From NCBI RefSeq assembly GCF_016464365.1, contig NZ_JADCUC010000001.1, forward strand, positions 682,001 through 746,000: 64,000 nucleotides of DNA, read 5' to 3'. Below, piece after piece: positions 8,789 through 16,691 of this stretch; the stretch's first letter is position 1; each line of letters begins with the position of its first letter. The notes under the pieces are model-generated. The model was not told the origin of the DNA and did not search any database. It was given only the letters and a program-made list of their open reading frames with translations. The DNA comes from Sandaracinobacteroides hominis (GTDB taxonomy: Bacteria > Pseudomonadota > Alphaproteobacteria > Sphingomonadales > Sphingomonadaceae). The translations under genes and the position numbers were made by a program.

Positions 8789-9421
8789 ATGACAGAAATA
8801 GTTGCGAACCATAGTGCGGCTGGCTCAGGCCGAAGTCATCGCCATGCGAACGAAGTTGACGTGTTCGCGCAGATCCAGTCGCGCAGCGGTCTTCCCGACG
8901 AAGAGATGGAATGGATGAGGGCCAATGTCAGCAGGCGGCGGTTGGGACGCAACGAACTGCTCTACGGCGTCGGCCAGAATTACCATGAAACGGCGTTCGT
9001 GGAATCGGGTATCCTGCAGGTCAGCAGCGTCACCTACGAGGGGGACGATGTGGTGCTGGACTATGCCTTTCCCGGAGAGATCGTGGTCGCACTCGATTCC
9101 GCGATCCGCAACCTGCCGTCCAAGGTCGACATCCGGGCTGTCCGGCCCGCGACCCTTGTCACCTGGCCCTATGACATGCTGCGCGTGGCCTATACACGTC
9201 ACCCCCTGTGGATGATGTTCGAGGTCCGCTACCTGCAATATGCGTTTCTCAGCAAGAACCGCCGCTACACCGCGCTCAGAACGCAGTCTGCCCGCCAACG
9301 ATATCTGCAGCTCGATTCCGAATTGCCGCCCGACTGGCGCCGGATTCCGCTTGGCAGCCTCGCGTCGTTCCTGGGCATTTCCCAGCAATACCTGTCCAAG
9401 CTGCGGGGCCAACTGGAATGA
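8789..9421 (+). CDS. Crp/Fnr-family transcriptional regulator
   Basis: A 210-residue regulator with an N-terminal cyclic-nucleotide-binding-like beta-roll (about residues 22-150) and a C-terminal winged helix. The recognition helix is in LGSLASFLGISQQYLSKLRG (about 188-207). There is no Cys cluster as in Fnr. The effector-pocket Arg/Ser pair of true Crp is not obvious, so this is probably a ligand-divergent member. It is read away from the autotransporter with 199 bp between the starts, which makes control of that gene the natural guess. No strong ribosome-binding site precedes the ATG; CCAAGG lies 11 bases upstream. Confidence 0.88.
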   Translation: MTEIVANHSAAGSGRSHRHANEVDVFAQIQSRSGLPDEEMEWMRANVSRRRLGRNELLYGVGQNYHETAFVESGILQVSSVTYEGDDVVLDYAFPGEIVVALDSAIRNLPSKVDIRAVRPATLVTWPYDMLRVAYTRHPLWMMFEVRYLQYAFLSKNRRYTALRTQSARQRYLQLDSELPPDWRRIPLGSLASFLGISQQYLSKLRGQLE

Positions 9422-9626
9422 AGGCGGCGCGGTTTCCCGCAAATGCTACACCGTCTAACCTTGTCTAAACTGGACCTGTAGTTGACCTATTTGTTCTGTA
9501 GCTTTTGTTCATCCATGTCCGCACTAATTCCGTGACATCGCAGATCATGCAAAAGCTGCCGAGAGGCCTGACTTCGGCTAGTATCCATTTTCGCGTTACC
9601 CGCGGCAGCCCGACGCGCGTTGCGCC

Positions 9627-10460
9627 TCACAACATATATGGCCCCCACATGAAGGCTATTGCGCCGACGGTCCCGACCAGCGTCAACGCGGCAGCAAGAA
9701 TGAGCAGAGCGCCAGCCCGGTATTTTGCCGGCGCGGAAGCGCTTTGTTGAGCAAGCAGGTAAATCTCGAGTATCGCCAGGGGCACCAGATAGGCCCCGAA
9801 CTGGAGTAGGATATCCGCCGGACCGGATAGACTGCGGTTCATGCCCACCCCCCCGCCCGACAGCAGAACCCAGGCCATGATGCCGATCCGCAGGAACCAA
9901 ACGCCATTCACCACCATGAAGGTGCGCAACGCCCAACGGCGATGGGCGGCATAGTCGCGCGTGAGCGCGTAGCGCCAGGCCAGCGCCGCGAACAGCAAGA
10001 TCAGGATCCCGTCCAGAGACACCGCAATTGCGGATACGAGTGACAGATAGGTCTGACGGCCCCAGGTGAGCCAGAGGCCGCCAAGCGACGCGAACGCCGA
10101 GAAGATCAGGAACAACCGGCCGCTCCAGCGGTGCACCCACGGCGCACGGCTGCGGATGATCGGAATCAGCTGCAGCAGCCCCGCGAATGTCAGGGCGCCG
10201 GCCAGCAGCACATGCACAGCGAACATGGCGTTACCGCCATCGTCTGCGGCCACGAACCCTTTGATCAGCGGCTTGTCGTTCCATCCCGCCAGATCGCCCG
10301 CCAGCGTCTTTCGGCCATAGTGGGCAAGAATCATCCAGATGAATGCCATCTGCCCCGCGGCCGCTGCGGCATACCACGCCACTGCAGACCTGCGCAGAAA
10401 CCGATCGCCCTTCCCCACCCGCTCGCAAGATGCCTCGCCCGTTATCTCGATTGCGCCCAT
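9627..10460 (-). CDS. DUF2306 family membrane protein
   Basis: A 277-residue protein with about seven hydrophobic segments and the DUF2306 pattern of conserved His residues inside the membrane: FAVHVLLAGALTFAGLLQLI, then WVHRWSGRLFL, then YAAHRRWALRTFMV. The family's role is unknown; the His residues suggest haem or metal binding. I chose the ATG at 10460 because GGAG stands six bases upstream. A GTG at 10490 is possible. It is divergent from an AraC-type regulator, with a perfect palindrome between them. Confidence 0.85.
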   Translation of the reverse strand: MGAIEITGEASCERVGKGDRFLRRSAVAWYAAAAAGQMAFIWMILAHYGRKTLAGDLAGWNDKPLIKGFVAADDGGNAMFAVHVLLAGALTFAGLLQLIPIIRSRAPWVHRWSGRLFLIFSAFASLGGLWLTWGRQTYLSLVSAIAVSLDGILILLFAALAWRYALTRDYAAHRRWALRTFMVVNGVWFLRIGIMAWVLLSGGGVGMNRSLSGPADILLQFGAYLVPLAILEIYLLAQQSASAPAKYRAGALLILAAALTLVGTVGAIAFMWGPYML

Positions 10461-10519
10461 GTCGCACTCCGTCCATCTGAAGTTCGACACGCCATGCTAA
10501 GTCGACAGGGGCTGGTCTC

Positions 10520-10537
10520 GCCGATTTGGAAATCGGC
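10520..10537. promoter_or_regulatory. 18-bp palindrome in the DUF2306/AraC divergent region
   Basis: GCCGATTTGGAAATCGGC is an inverted repeat with 8-bp perfect arms and a 2-bp centre. It sits 36 bp before the AraC-type start at 10573 and 60 bp before the DUF2306 start at 10460. It is placed to control both promoters. AraC proteins often use direct repeats, so the binder could be another dimeric regulator. Confidence 0.5.
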
Positions 10538-10572
10538 TATGGATTCGTTGGCCAGACAATGAGTCGGGCGTC

Positions 10573-11592
10573 ATGAACGGAAGTCGCAACATGCAAGGTG
10601 CGGGCCTGATCGAAACTCCGGGCGCAGATGGGTGGATGGCCGACGCGCGCCTCTATGGCCTGCTTTTCACGGGCGCGGTCATGGCCTTCAGCCTGCACGC
10701 TCTGATGGGCCGCGATCTCGGCTGGGCCGCCGTGCCGCTCGCCATCATCGGCAATGCCACCTGCGGCTGGTCGTGGCTTGGGGCGCGTGCCCTGTTTCAA
10801 CCGCCGGACGCGGCAAGGCAGGTCTGGCCGCTCGCCCTCGTGATGGGAATGGTCGCGGTGGGAGCCTTTTTGCAGGTGGGCGATGCCTCGGAACCGCTGT
10901 TCAGGATCGCAGCCAATGTGCTCGGGCTCGTCAGCTCCGCGCTTCTGGCTCTCGCCATGATCGAGCCGTTGAAGGGATGGCGTAGCCCGATCTCGCCCTC
11001 GGAACGACGCTTTCGGCTGGTTTTCGCCAGCGGCTATGCCGCGTTGCTGGCTGTCGCGGTCCTGTGGGTCAACGGCGCGCCTTCTGGAAGTGTGGCGGCG
11101 GATTCCGGGGCAACGATCAAGGTTGCCTGCGCACTGGCGGCAATGATCGGAATGGGCCTGGCGGTCCGCTATCGTGCCGCCAATCCGTTTAAAATGCCCT
11201 TGAAGGAACGCCGCCCCGCGCCCGCTGCCGGTGACGACATGCTGGCGGAGCGCCTCCTTCGTCTGTTCCGGGAGGAAGCCACCTTTGCCCGGCCGGAGTT
11301 GCGGGTGGCTGACCTCGCCCGCCTGCTTGGCGAAGCCGAATACAAGGTGACCCTATGCGTCACGCGGTCCTTGGGCTTCCGCAATTTCAACCATCTCACC
11401 AACCATTTCCGCGTGGCCGAAGCCAAGCGGCGACTGACGAGCCCCGCGTTTGCCCATCTGCCGATTCTCACAATAGCGCTTGATTGCGGCTTTGGATCGA
11501 TCGGGCCCTTTAACCGCGCCTTCAAAGCCGAAACAGGCATGACCCCGACAGACTTCCGGAACCTGCATTCAACGCATCGGCACCAATGCTGA
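10573..11592 (+). CDS. membrane-anchored AraC-family transcriptional regulator
   Basis: A 339-residue protein with six or seven transmembrane segments (about residues 20-200) and a C-terminal AraC/XylS DNA-binding domain (about 225-339). The domain carries two helix-turn-helix units, the second containing LTIALDCGFGSIGPFNRAFK and GMTPTDFR. Membrane AraC regulators of this plan occur next to small membrane proteins in many sphingomonads and flavobacteria. Here the neighbour is the divergent DUF2306 gene. An alternative ATG at 10591 has a better ribosome-binding site (GGAAG seven bases upstream) and would remove six residues. Confidence 0.88.
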   Translation: MNGSRNMQGAGLIETPGADGWMADARLYGLLFTGAVMAFSLHALMGRDLGWAAVPLAIIGNATCGWSWLGARALFQPPDAARQVWPLALVMGMVAVGAFLQVGDASEPLFRIAANVLGLVSSALLALAMIEPLKGWRSPISPSERRFRLVFASGYAALLAVAVLWVNGAPSGSVAADSGATIKVACALAAMIGMGLAVRYRAANPFKMPLKERRPAPAAGDDMLAERLLRLFREEATFARPELRVADLARLLGEAEYKVTLCVTRSLGFRNFNHLTNHFRVAEAKRRLTSPAFAHLPILTIALDCGFGSIGPFNRAFKAETGMTPTDFRNLHSTHRHQC

Positions 11593-11767
11593 TCTCGCCA
11601 TCAACATAGGCGTTGCCGCTGAAGCGCGTGCGGGCATCGGCCGTTACATGGACATCGGGCTCAGCCCATCGGAGACTTGGCCGGACGTGTGGTGCGGATC
11701 AGCCCCGCGTCCATTGCGGTTCGGCAGGTGGACCGAACCTTCGCCTGTCAATCGGCCCAAGGCATTT

Positions 11768-12502
11768 TCAGTTCCCCAGCTTCGCTCGCAGCCGGTCGGC
11801 GTCGAGAATGGACAGGTGCCGATAATGCAGGGCTACCAAACATTCGAGTTCGAGCTGAACAAGCAGACGTGACGTGGTGTTTCTGGACATGTTGGCAGCT
11901 TCGGCGATCTCTTGCTGGGTCATCGCGACATTCCACGGCGGCCCGTCGGGGGCATTGCCCAGCCTGCAGCCGGCAAAGCGGAGCAGCGTTGCCACCAGCC
12001 TCTCTTCCTGGCTGCGCCGCAAGAGGTCGAGCCCGGCCAGTTCCGACTCCTGCCCCTGCATGTCCACCAGGGACGCAAGCGCGTGCCAATTCTCGGGGGC
12101 CTGCGCCAGAAACCGACGCAGGTCTGCTCCGGGCAACACGGCCAGTTCGCATGTGGTTCGTGCGATGCACTGGTGCCGGCGCCGCTCGCCAGCCAGGATC
12201 GGCCCGTAGCCGAACCAATGGCCTGTGCGAAACATGTGCACGAACTGCGCATCGGAGCTGCCTGACCGGTGCCAAAGGACCACCTGCCCCGAAATGACAC
12301 CGAAAACCTCTCCGGATTCGGCGCCTGCCTGATAGACGATGGTCCCTTCCGAGACCCGCCGCTGCATAGCCATATCCAACAGGTCGCGCGTGATTCCGGG
12401 ATCGATGGAGGCCAGCCAGTCCCAGCCGGAAAGCCGCGCCCGGGCGTCCGGCGTCAGGTGGGGCGCGCTCCATGCGCTGCGGATCGGACCCTGCATCGCC
12501 AT
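11768..12502 (-). CDS. Crp/Fnr-family regulator divergent from the sulfatase operon
   Basis: A 244-residue regulator. Residues about 30-150 form the cyclic-nucleotide-binding fold, and the C-terminal winged helix contains VAMTQQEIAEAANMSRNTTS. The frame stays open a further 220 codons upstream without protein-like character. I set the start at 12502 because AGAGG stands five bases before that ATG. The barrel-protein start of the sulfatase operon is 78 bp away on the other strand, so autoregulation and control of that operon are likely. Cys residues do not form an Fnr-type 4Fe-4S pattern. Confidence 0.87.
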   Translation of the reverse strand: MAMQGPIRSAWSAPHLTPDARARLSGWDWLASIDPGITRDLLDMAMQRRVSEGTIVYQAGAESGEVFGVISGQVVLWHRSGSSDAQFVHMFRTGHWFGYGPILAGERRRHQCIARTTCELAVLPGADLRRFLAQAPENWHALASLVDMQGQESELAGLDLLRRSQEERLVATLLRFAGCRLGNAPDGPPWNVAMTQQEIAEAANMSRNTTSRLLVQLELECLVALHYRHLSILDADRLRAKLGN

Positions 12503-12580
12503 TTGCACCTCTGGGCACAATTGCCAGTCATCATCCTGATACGCTGCGCCACAGCACGTCAATTGCGGTGGGGACAAAAT

Positions 12581-13549
12581 GTGAGAAGGGGCATTGGCCT
12601 GGCCGCTGCATCGGCGGTTGCTCTGTTGTTGGCAGCGCCGGTTCTCGCCACCGAGGGCGGATCCGGCCATTATCTGCTCGGCTCGCGCGATGCACTTTCT
12701 GGAATCGTGCCGCCGGAGGGGGTCTATGCGTCGGCAGACATGGTCCTGCTGAACGCCAATGTCGATGCCTTGTCGATCGGCGGGGTGGTGCTGGCCAATG
12801 CCGACACCGAGGTGCTGATCACCAAGCTCAATTTCACCAAGACCTTTCACGGGCCGATCCTGGGCGGACGGCCGATGATCACCATCACCCAGCCGGTGGT
12901 GACGGGGTCGCTCAGCTTCGACAGCGTGATCCTGGGCGCGCAGCGCCGGGTGAAGGACGACCAGACGGGGCTTGGCGACACCACCGTCACGTTCGGCTTG
13001 GGCTGGGACAAGGGGGCGAACCATGTTGCGGTTGCCACCAGCTTCTTCCTGCCGCTGGGCTACTATCAGCCGGCCGCGATCGATGTGCCCGGCCGCCAGC
13101 TTCAGGCGCTCAGCTTCGGCAAGAACCGGCTGGGGGTCACGCCCGTCATCTCCTATACTCACTTGCCGAAATCCGGCTTCGAGCTGTCAGGTGCAGCGGG
13201 CATTTCCTTCTCGGCACGGAACCAGGCGACTGACTACCAGACGGCGCCCGAGTTTCACTTCGAAGGGGCGGCGCTGCAGCATTTCGGCCCGCAGTTCGCG
13301 CTGGGCGCAGCGGGCTATGCCTATCAGCAGCTGGGCGAGGATTCCGGCGCGGGCGCCGACCAGCTGAAGGCGGCGACCGGCGCGCAATCGCTGAAGGCCC
13401 GGGTGTTCGGGATCGGGCCGGTGGCGACCTACTCGACCAAGCTGGGCGGCGCGTCGCTCAGCCTGAAGGCCAAGTACACGCATGAGTTCGAAGCCCGGCG
13501 GCGCTTTTCGGGCGACGCGTTCCAGCTGAGCGCCGCGCTCGGCTTCTAG
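12581..13549 (+). CDS. outer-membrane barrel protein of the SphA / phenol MetA family
   Basis: A 322-residue secreted protein with a signal peptide (residues 1-23, ...APVLATEGG) and alternating beta-strands through to a C-terminal Phe (AALGF). The sequence fits the PF13557 'MetA-pathway of phenol degradation' family, often annotated as transporter, whose members form outer-membrane channels for hydrophobic or aromatic substrates. The start is a GTG at 12581 with GGGGA six bases upstream. It leads a four- or five-gene run with the arylsulfatase, so it may import or export the sulfatase's substrate or product. Function is inferred from context. Confidence 0.75.
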   Translation: MRRGIGLAAASAVALLLAAPVLATEGGSGHYLLGSRDALSGIVPPEGVYASADMVLLNANVDALSIGGVVLANADTEVLITKLNFTKTFHGPILGGRPMITITQPVVTGSLSFDSVILGAQRRVKDDQTGLGDTTVTFGLGWDKGANHVAVATSFFLPLGYYQPAAIDVPGRQLQALSFGKNRLGVTPVISYTHLPKSGFELSGAAGISFSARNQATDYQTAPEFHFEGAALQHFGPQFALGAAGYAYQQLGEDSGAGADQLKAATGAQSLKARVFGIGPVATYSTKLGGASLSLKAKYTHEFEARRRFSGDAFQLSAALGF

Positions 13550-13565
13550 AGAAGGGAGAGCCAAA

Positions 13566-13724
13566 ATGACCAGGCAAGACCTCTTTGCCCTGCCTGCAAC
13601 AAAAGCGCTTGCCGCCTGCAGCCATGCCAGGGCGCTGGCAATCCCAACGCCCCGCTGGACCACCTGCGACGCAGTCCGGAACACGCTGCTGCCGAAGGAT
13701 CAGCCCACCACCATCCAGGAATGA
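13566..13724 (+). CDS. small open reading frame of 52 codons between barrel protein and sulfatase
   Basis: An ATG at 13566 preceded by GGGAGAG opens a 52-residue frame (MTRQDLFALPATKALAACSH to a TTIQE end) in the 224-bp gap between barrel-protein and sulfatase genes. It has no membrane segment or recognisable motif. It could be a genuine micro-protein, a translational leader or chance. The ribosome-binding site is its main support. Confidence 0.3.
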   Translation: MTRQDLFALPATKALAACSHARALAIPTPRWTTCDAVRNTLLPKDQPTTIQE

Positions 13725-13773
13725 GCCTGGGGCTCGCCCATCTGGGTCAACCCGAAATGACGAGGAGAAGGAT

Positions 13774-15396
13774 ATGAATCCTGCCATCCACTGCCTGCTC
13801 GCGACTGCCGCCATTCTCGCAGCATCTTCTCCAGCCGTCGCCCAGAAGGCGGACAAACCTGCCGCATGGACCCCAGCCTCTACAATGAGCAGCGCTGTCA
13901 GGACGTCACCGAATATGGAGCCTGCGCTTTCATTCCCGGGACAGGCAGAGGCCGCACGCGCCAAACTGGCCGAATTGCAGCGGCGGACCGGGCGCAAGCC
14001 GAATATTGTCTGGCTGCTCGTCGATGACATGGGCTTCGGAGACCCCGGCATCTACGGCGGGGGGGCCGCGATCGGCGCTGCCACCCCCAATATGGATCGG
14101 CTGGCGCGCGAAGGTCTCATGCTGACGTCGGCCTATGCCCAGCCGACTTGTACGCCCACGCGCTCCGCCATCCTCACCGGAAGGCTTCCCGTACGCACGG
14201 GGCTGACGCGTCCGATCCTCGCCGGTGACAAGATCAAGGTGAACCCGTGGCAGGCGGAGGTGTCCCTGCCGGCCGTGCTGAGGCCGGCGGGATATACGAG
14301 CATTCTGGTCGGCAAATGGCATGTCGGTGAGGGCGTCGGCATGCGGCCGCACGATGTCGGCTTCGATGAATTCTACGGCTACTATGAGGCGCAGAAGGAA
14401 ATCTCCCAGGGCGTCGACGAGCGCCGCTATCCCGATCTCGTGCTCAATCCGGATCGGCTGGCAAGGCTCCGCGCAACCGGCAGCAGCGAGTCACTGGTGC
14501 ACGGTGTTCGCGGCGGCGAGACACGCGACGTCTCCAAGATCGAGTCCATCGAGGACATGGCCGAGGCCGACAGGGTTCTCGCCGAGTTCACTGTGCAGAA
14601 GATCGCAACACTTGCCCAGAGCGGGAAACCCTTCTTCCTCGAACATGCCTTCATGAAGGTCCATGCCGACAACCATGCGTCGAAGGCATTCAAGGGCAAG
14701 AGCGGCAGCAAATTCGCCTACAAGGACGCGGTGGTCGAAGTCGATGCGCTGGTCGGCGAGATTGTGGCCGCGCTCGATGCGGCGGGCGTGCGCGACAACA
14801 CGCTTATCTTCCTGACGTCCGACAACGGACCGCAGCTCGATAGCTGGCCGGACAGCGGGTACACGCCCTTCCGCGGTGCCAAGGCGTCAGCATGGGAAGG
14901 CGGCGTGCGGGTTCCGGCGATCGCCAACTGGAAAGGCATGATCAGCCCGGGCCGGCAGAGCGACGAGCTGTTCGACCTGATGGACCTGTTCAACAGCTGT
15001 CTCTCGATTGCTGGTGTCTCCGAGGCCGCTCTGCCGAAAGATCGCTATTTCGACGGCATCGACCAGACATCCTTCCTGCTGCTGGACGATGGCAAATCCA
15101 GGCGGGAGAAGGTCTACATCTGGGCCGAGACGGACCTGATGGCGATGCGGATGTGGGAGTACAAGATCCACACCAAGATCACCGAAACCCATGCGCAATG
15201 GCTCGATATCGACATGAGCACAAAGGCCAACGTCGGCCTCGCCCCCTGGCTCTTCAACCTCTACATCGACCCGAAGGAGCAGTATCCGGTCGGTCACCGT
15301 CAGAACGCCTGGCTGGCGTCGATGGCGGCCGAAATGAAGGCCCACGCTGCGACATTCAAGGCATTTCCACCAAAGGACATCGGGCTTGCTCAGTAG
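13774..15396 (+). CDS. secreted arylsulfatase (Cys-type, formylglycine-dependent)
   Basis: A 540-residue periplasmic or exported sulfatase that hydrolyses a sulfate ester. The signal peptide is residues 1-24 (...SSPAVAQ). The metal site is VWLLVDDMGFGDPG. The sulfatase signature is CTPTRSAILTG, a Cys-x-Pro-x-Arg site whose Cys must be oxidised to formylglycine by a maturation enzyme. A second metal motif is LTSDNGP. The start is an ATG with GAGGAGAAGG just upstream. The frame is open 63 codons further up, but that part has no signal peptide. No formylglycine-generating enzyme or anSME is in this window. Neighbouring barrel proteins suggest the substrate is bulky or hydrophobic; its identity cannot be read from sequence. 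Confidence 0.92.
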   Translation: MNPAIHCLLATAAILAASSPAVAQKADKPAAWTPASTMSSAVRTSPNMEPALSFPGQAEAARAKLAELQRRTGRKPNIVWLLVDDMGFGDPGIYGGGAAIGAATPNMDRLAREGLMLTSAYAQPTCTPTRSAILTGRLPVRTGLTRPILAGDKIKVNPWQAEVSLPAVLRPAGYTSILVGKWHVGEGVGMRPHDVGFDEFYGYYEAQKEISQGVDERRYPDLVLNPDRLARLRATGSSESLVHGVRGGETRDVSKIESIEDMAEADRVLAEFTVQKIATLAQSGKPFFLEHAFMKVHADNHASKAFKGKSGSKFAYKDAVVEVDALVGEIVAALDAAGVRDNTLIFLTSDNGPQLDSWPDSGYTPFRGAKASAWEGGVRVPAIANWKGMISPGRQSDELFDLMDLFNSCLSIAGVSEAALPKDRYFDGIDQTSFLLLDDGKSRREKVYIWAETDLMAMRMWEYKIHTKITETHAQWLDIDMSTKANVGLAPWLFNLYIDPKEQYPVGHRQNAWLASMAAEMKAHAATFKAFPPKDIGLAQ

Positions 15397-15464
15397 CATT
15401 TCCGGGCCGTCGGCAAGGCTGCGCGCCCTGTGCCTGCAGAGCTAAATCGAAAGGAAGCTCGATC

Positions 15465-15746
15465 ATGAAATCCGTTCTTTTGCCAATGCTGCTGCTGGCG
15501 ACCATCGGTGCCGCCGTCCCAGCCGCCGCCGAAATCACCACTGTGAAGTGCGAAAGCAAGGACAAGGACGAGCGGGTCTGCACGCTTCCCAAGCATGTGA
15601 ACCAGGTGGTGCTGCGCCAGCAGCTGTCGGACCACGACTGCACCCGAGGGCGCAATTGGGATGTGCGCAAGAAGAGCGGCTATGACGAGCTCTGGGTGCG
15701 CAACGGCTGCCGTGCCGAGTTCGAAGTGCGGTACGGCAACCGCTGA
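15465..15746 (+). CDS. secreted DUF3011 domain protein
   Basis: A 93-residue protein with a signal peptide (residues 1-23, AAVPAAAE) and four or more Cys residues in the DUF3011 pattern: VKCESKDKDERVCTLP, then DHDCTRGRNWDV and VRNGCRAEFEVRYG. These very likely make two disulfides in a small periplasmic domain. DUF3011 has no proven function, though related domains resemble lectin-like folds. AAGGAAG precedes the ATG. Its stop overlaps the next start by one base, so the two are co-translated. Confidence 0.85.
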   Translation: MKSVLLPMLLLATIGAAVPAAAEITTVKCESKDKDERVCTLPKHVNQVVLRQQLSDHDCTRGRNWDVRKKSGYDELWVRNGCRAEFEVRYGNR

Positions 15747-16528
15747 TGCGACAGCTTCTGGCCCTTTTCGCCGCGGCTTCGCTGGCGGGTGCTGTCTGCG
15801 CGCAGGACGCGCCCGCCCCGCCACCCAAGACCGAGAATGACGGGCTAGACCCAACGGCCCCGGCGCGCTTTGCCAAGCTGACGTTCGAGCATATCGATCT
15901 GAACCTGCCGGCGGGCGCCCCCTTCGGCGACAATGCGAACAGCTTCATCTTCGAGTTTCAGCAGCCGTTCGGCTCCAACTCGCTGAAACTGAAAGCCCCT
16001 GTCTCGTCGGTCGATGTGCTGGGGGATGCGAGCTATGGCCTCGGCGACGTGTCGGCCAAGCTGACCCATGTGTTTGGGGTGACGAGGTCCCACGGCATGG
16101 TGGTGAACTTCGAGCTCGTGGCCGACACGGCCAGTCGTGCCGAACTCGGCGGCGGCAAATGGGTGGCCAAGCCTGGCTTCATCTATGCCGTCTTCCTGAA
16201 GGGCGGCCACATCTTCGCGCCGGCGATCGTGCAGAGCCTGAGCTTTGCCGGCAGCAGCAACCGCGCGGACATCAACCAGACCGTGATCGACTTCTATTTC
16301 GTGCCCAAGTTCAAGGGCTCGCCCTTCTACATGACGCTCGACCCGGCGCTGACCCACGACTGGGAGAATGAGAAGACGTTTCTCACCACCGCGCTGACCA
16401 TGGGGTATAAGGTGGGGCCGATGCTGGGCGGCAACGGGCAGGTCTTCGTGAAACCCAGCGTTGGGCTGGGCGCCGACCGGGCGAGCGACTGGGGTCTGCA
16501 GGTCGGCTTCCAGCTTCTCAACTTCTGA
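15746..16528 (+). CDS. putative outer-membrane beta-barrel protein ending the sulfatase operon
   Basis: A 260-residue secreted protein with a signal peptide (residues 1-20, ...AVCAQDAP), amphipathic strands throughout and a C-terminal FQLLNF. This is the profile of a 10-12-strand outer-membrane protein. The family is not recognised with certainty; it has the look of the conserved hypothetical barrels found beside the SphA type. A one-base TGATG overlap with the DUF3011 gene gives the start. It could form a channel for the product of the sulfatase. Confidence 0.65.
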   Translation: MRQLLALFAAASLAGAVCAQDAPAPPPKTENDGLDPTAPARFAKLTFEHIDLNLPAGAPFGDNANSFIFEFQQPFGSNSLKLKAPVSSVDVLGDASYGLGDVSAKLTHVFGVTRSHGMVVNFELVADTASRAELGGGKWVAKPGFIYAVFLKGGHIFAPAIVQSLSFAGSSNRADINQTVIDFYFVPKFKGSPFYMTLDPALTHDWENEKTFLTTALTMGYKVGPMLGGNGQVFVKPSVGLGADRASDWGLQVGFQLLNF

Positions 16529-16691
16529 CGAAAGCGAGACACTACCATTCGTCCGCAAACTCGCTTCTGCTGGCCGCGGCGCGGACAAGGGACCGAATGG
16601 CGGCTGCGTCGGACGTTTCAGTCGTTTTACCCCGCGCAGGGATAGCCTCGCGCAGGGAAGCTTCAGAAAACGGACACGGGTTCGCCGTCCC

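Noticed and set aside
6176-8812. Second long minus-strand frame of 878 codons in the same region
   Set aside because: Arg-rich shift of the Gly repeat code; no motif, and it overlaps the autotransporter in another frame.
12503-12580. Crp- or Fnr-type consensus site between regulator and sulfatase operon
   Set aside because: TTGTGCCCAGAGGTGCAA looks similar but the arms do not match (TTGTGC against GTGCAA gives two mismatches) and it overlaps the regulator's ribosome-binding site.
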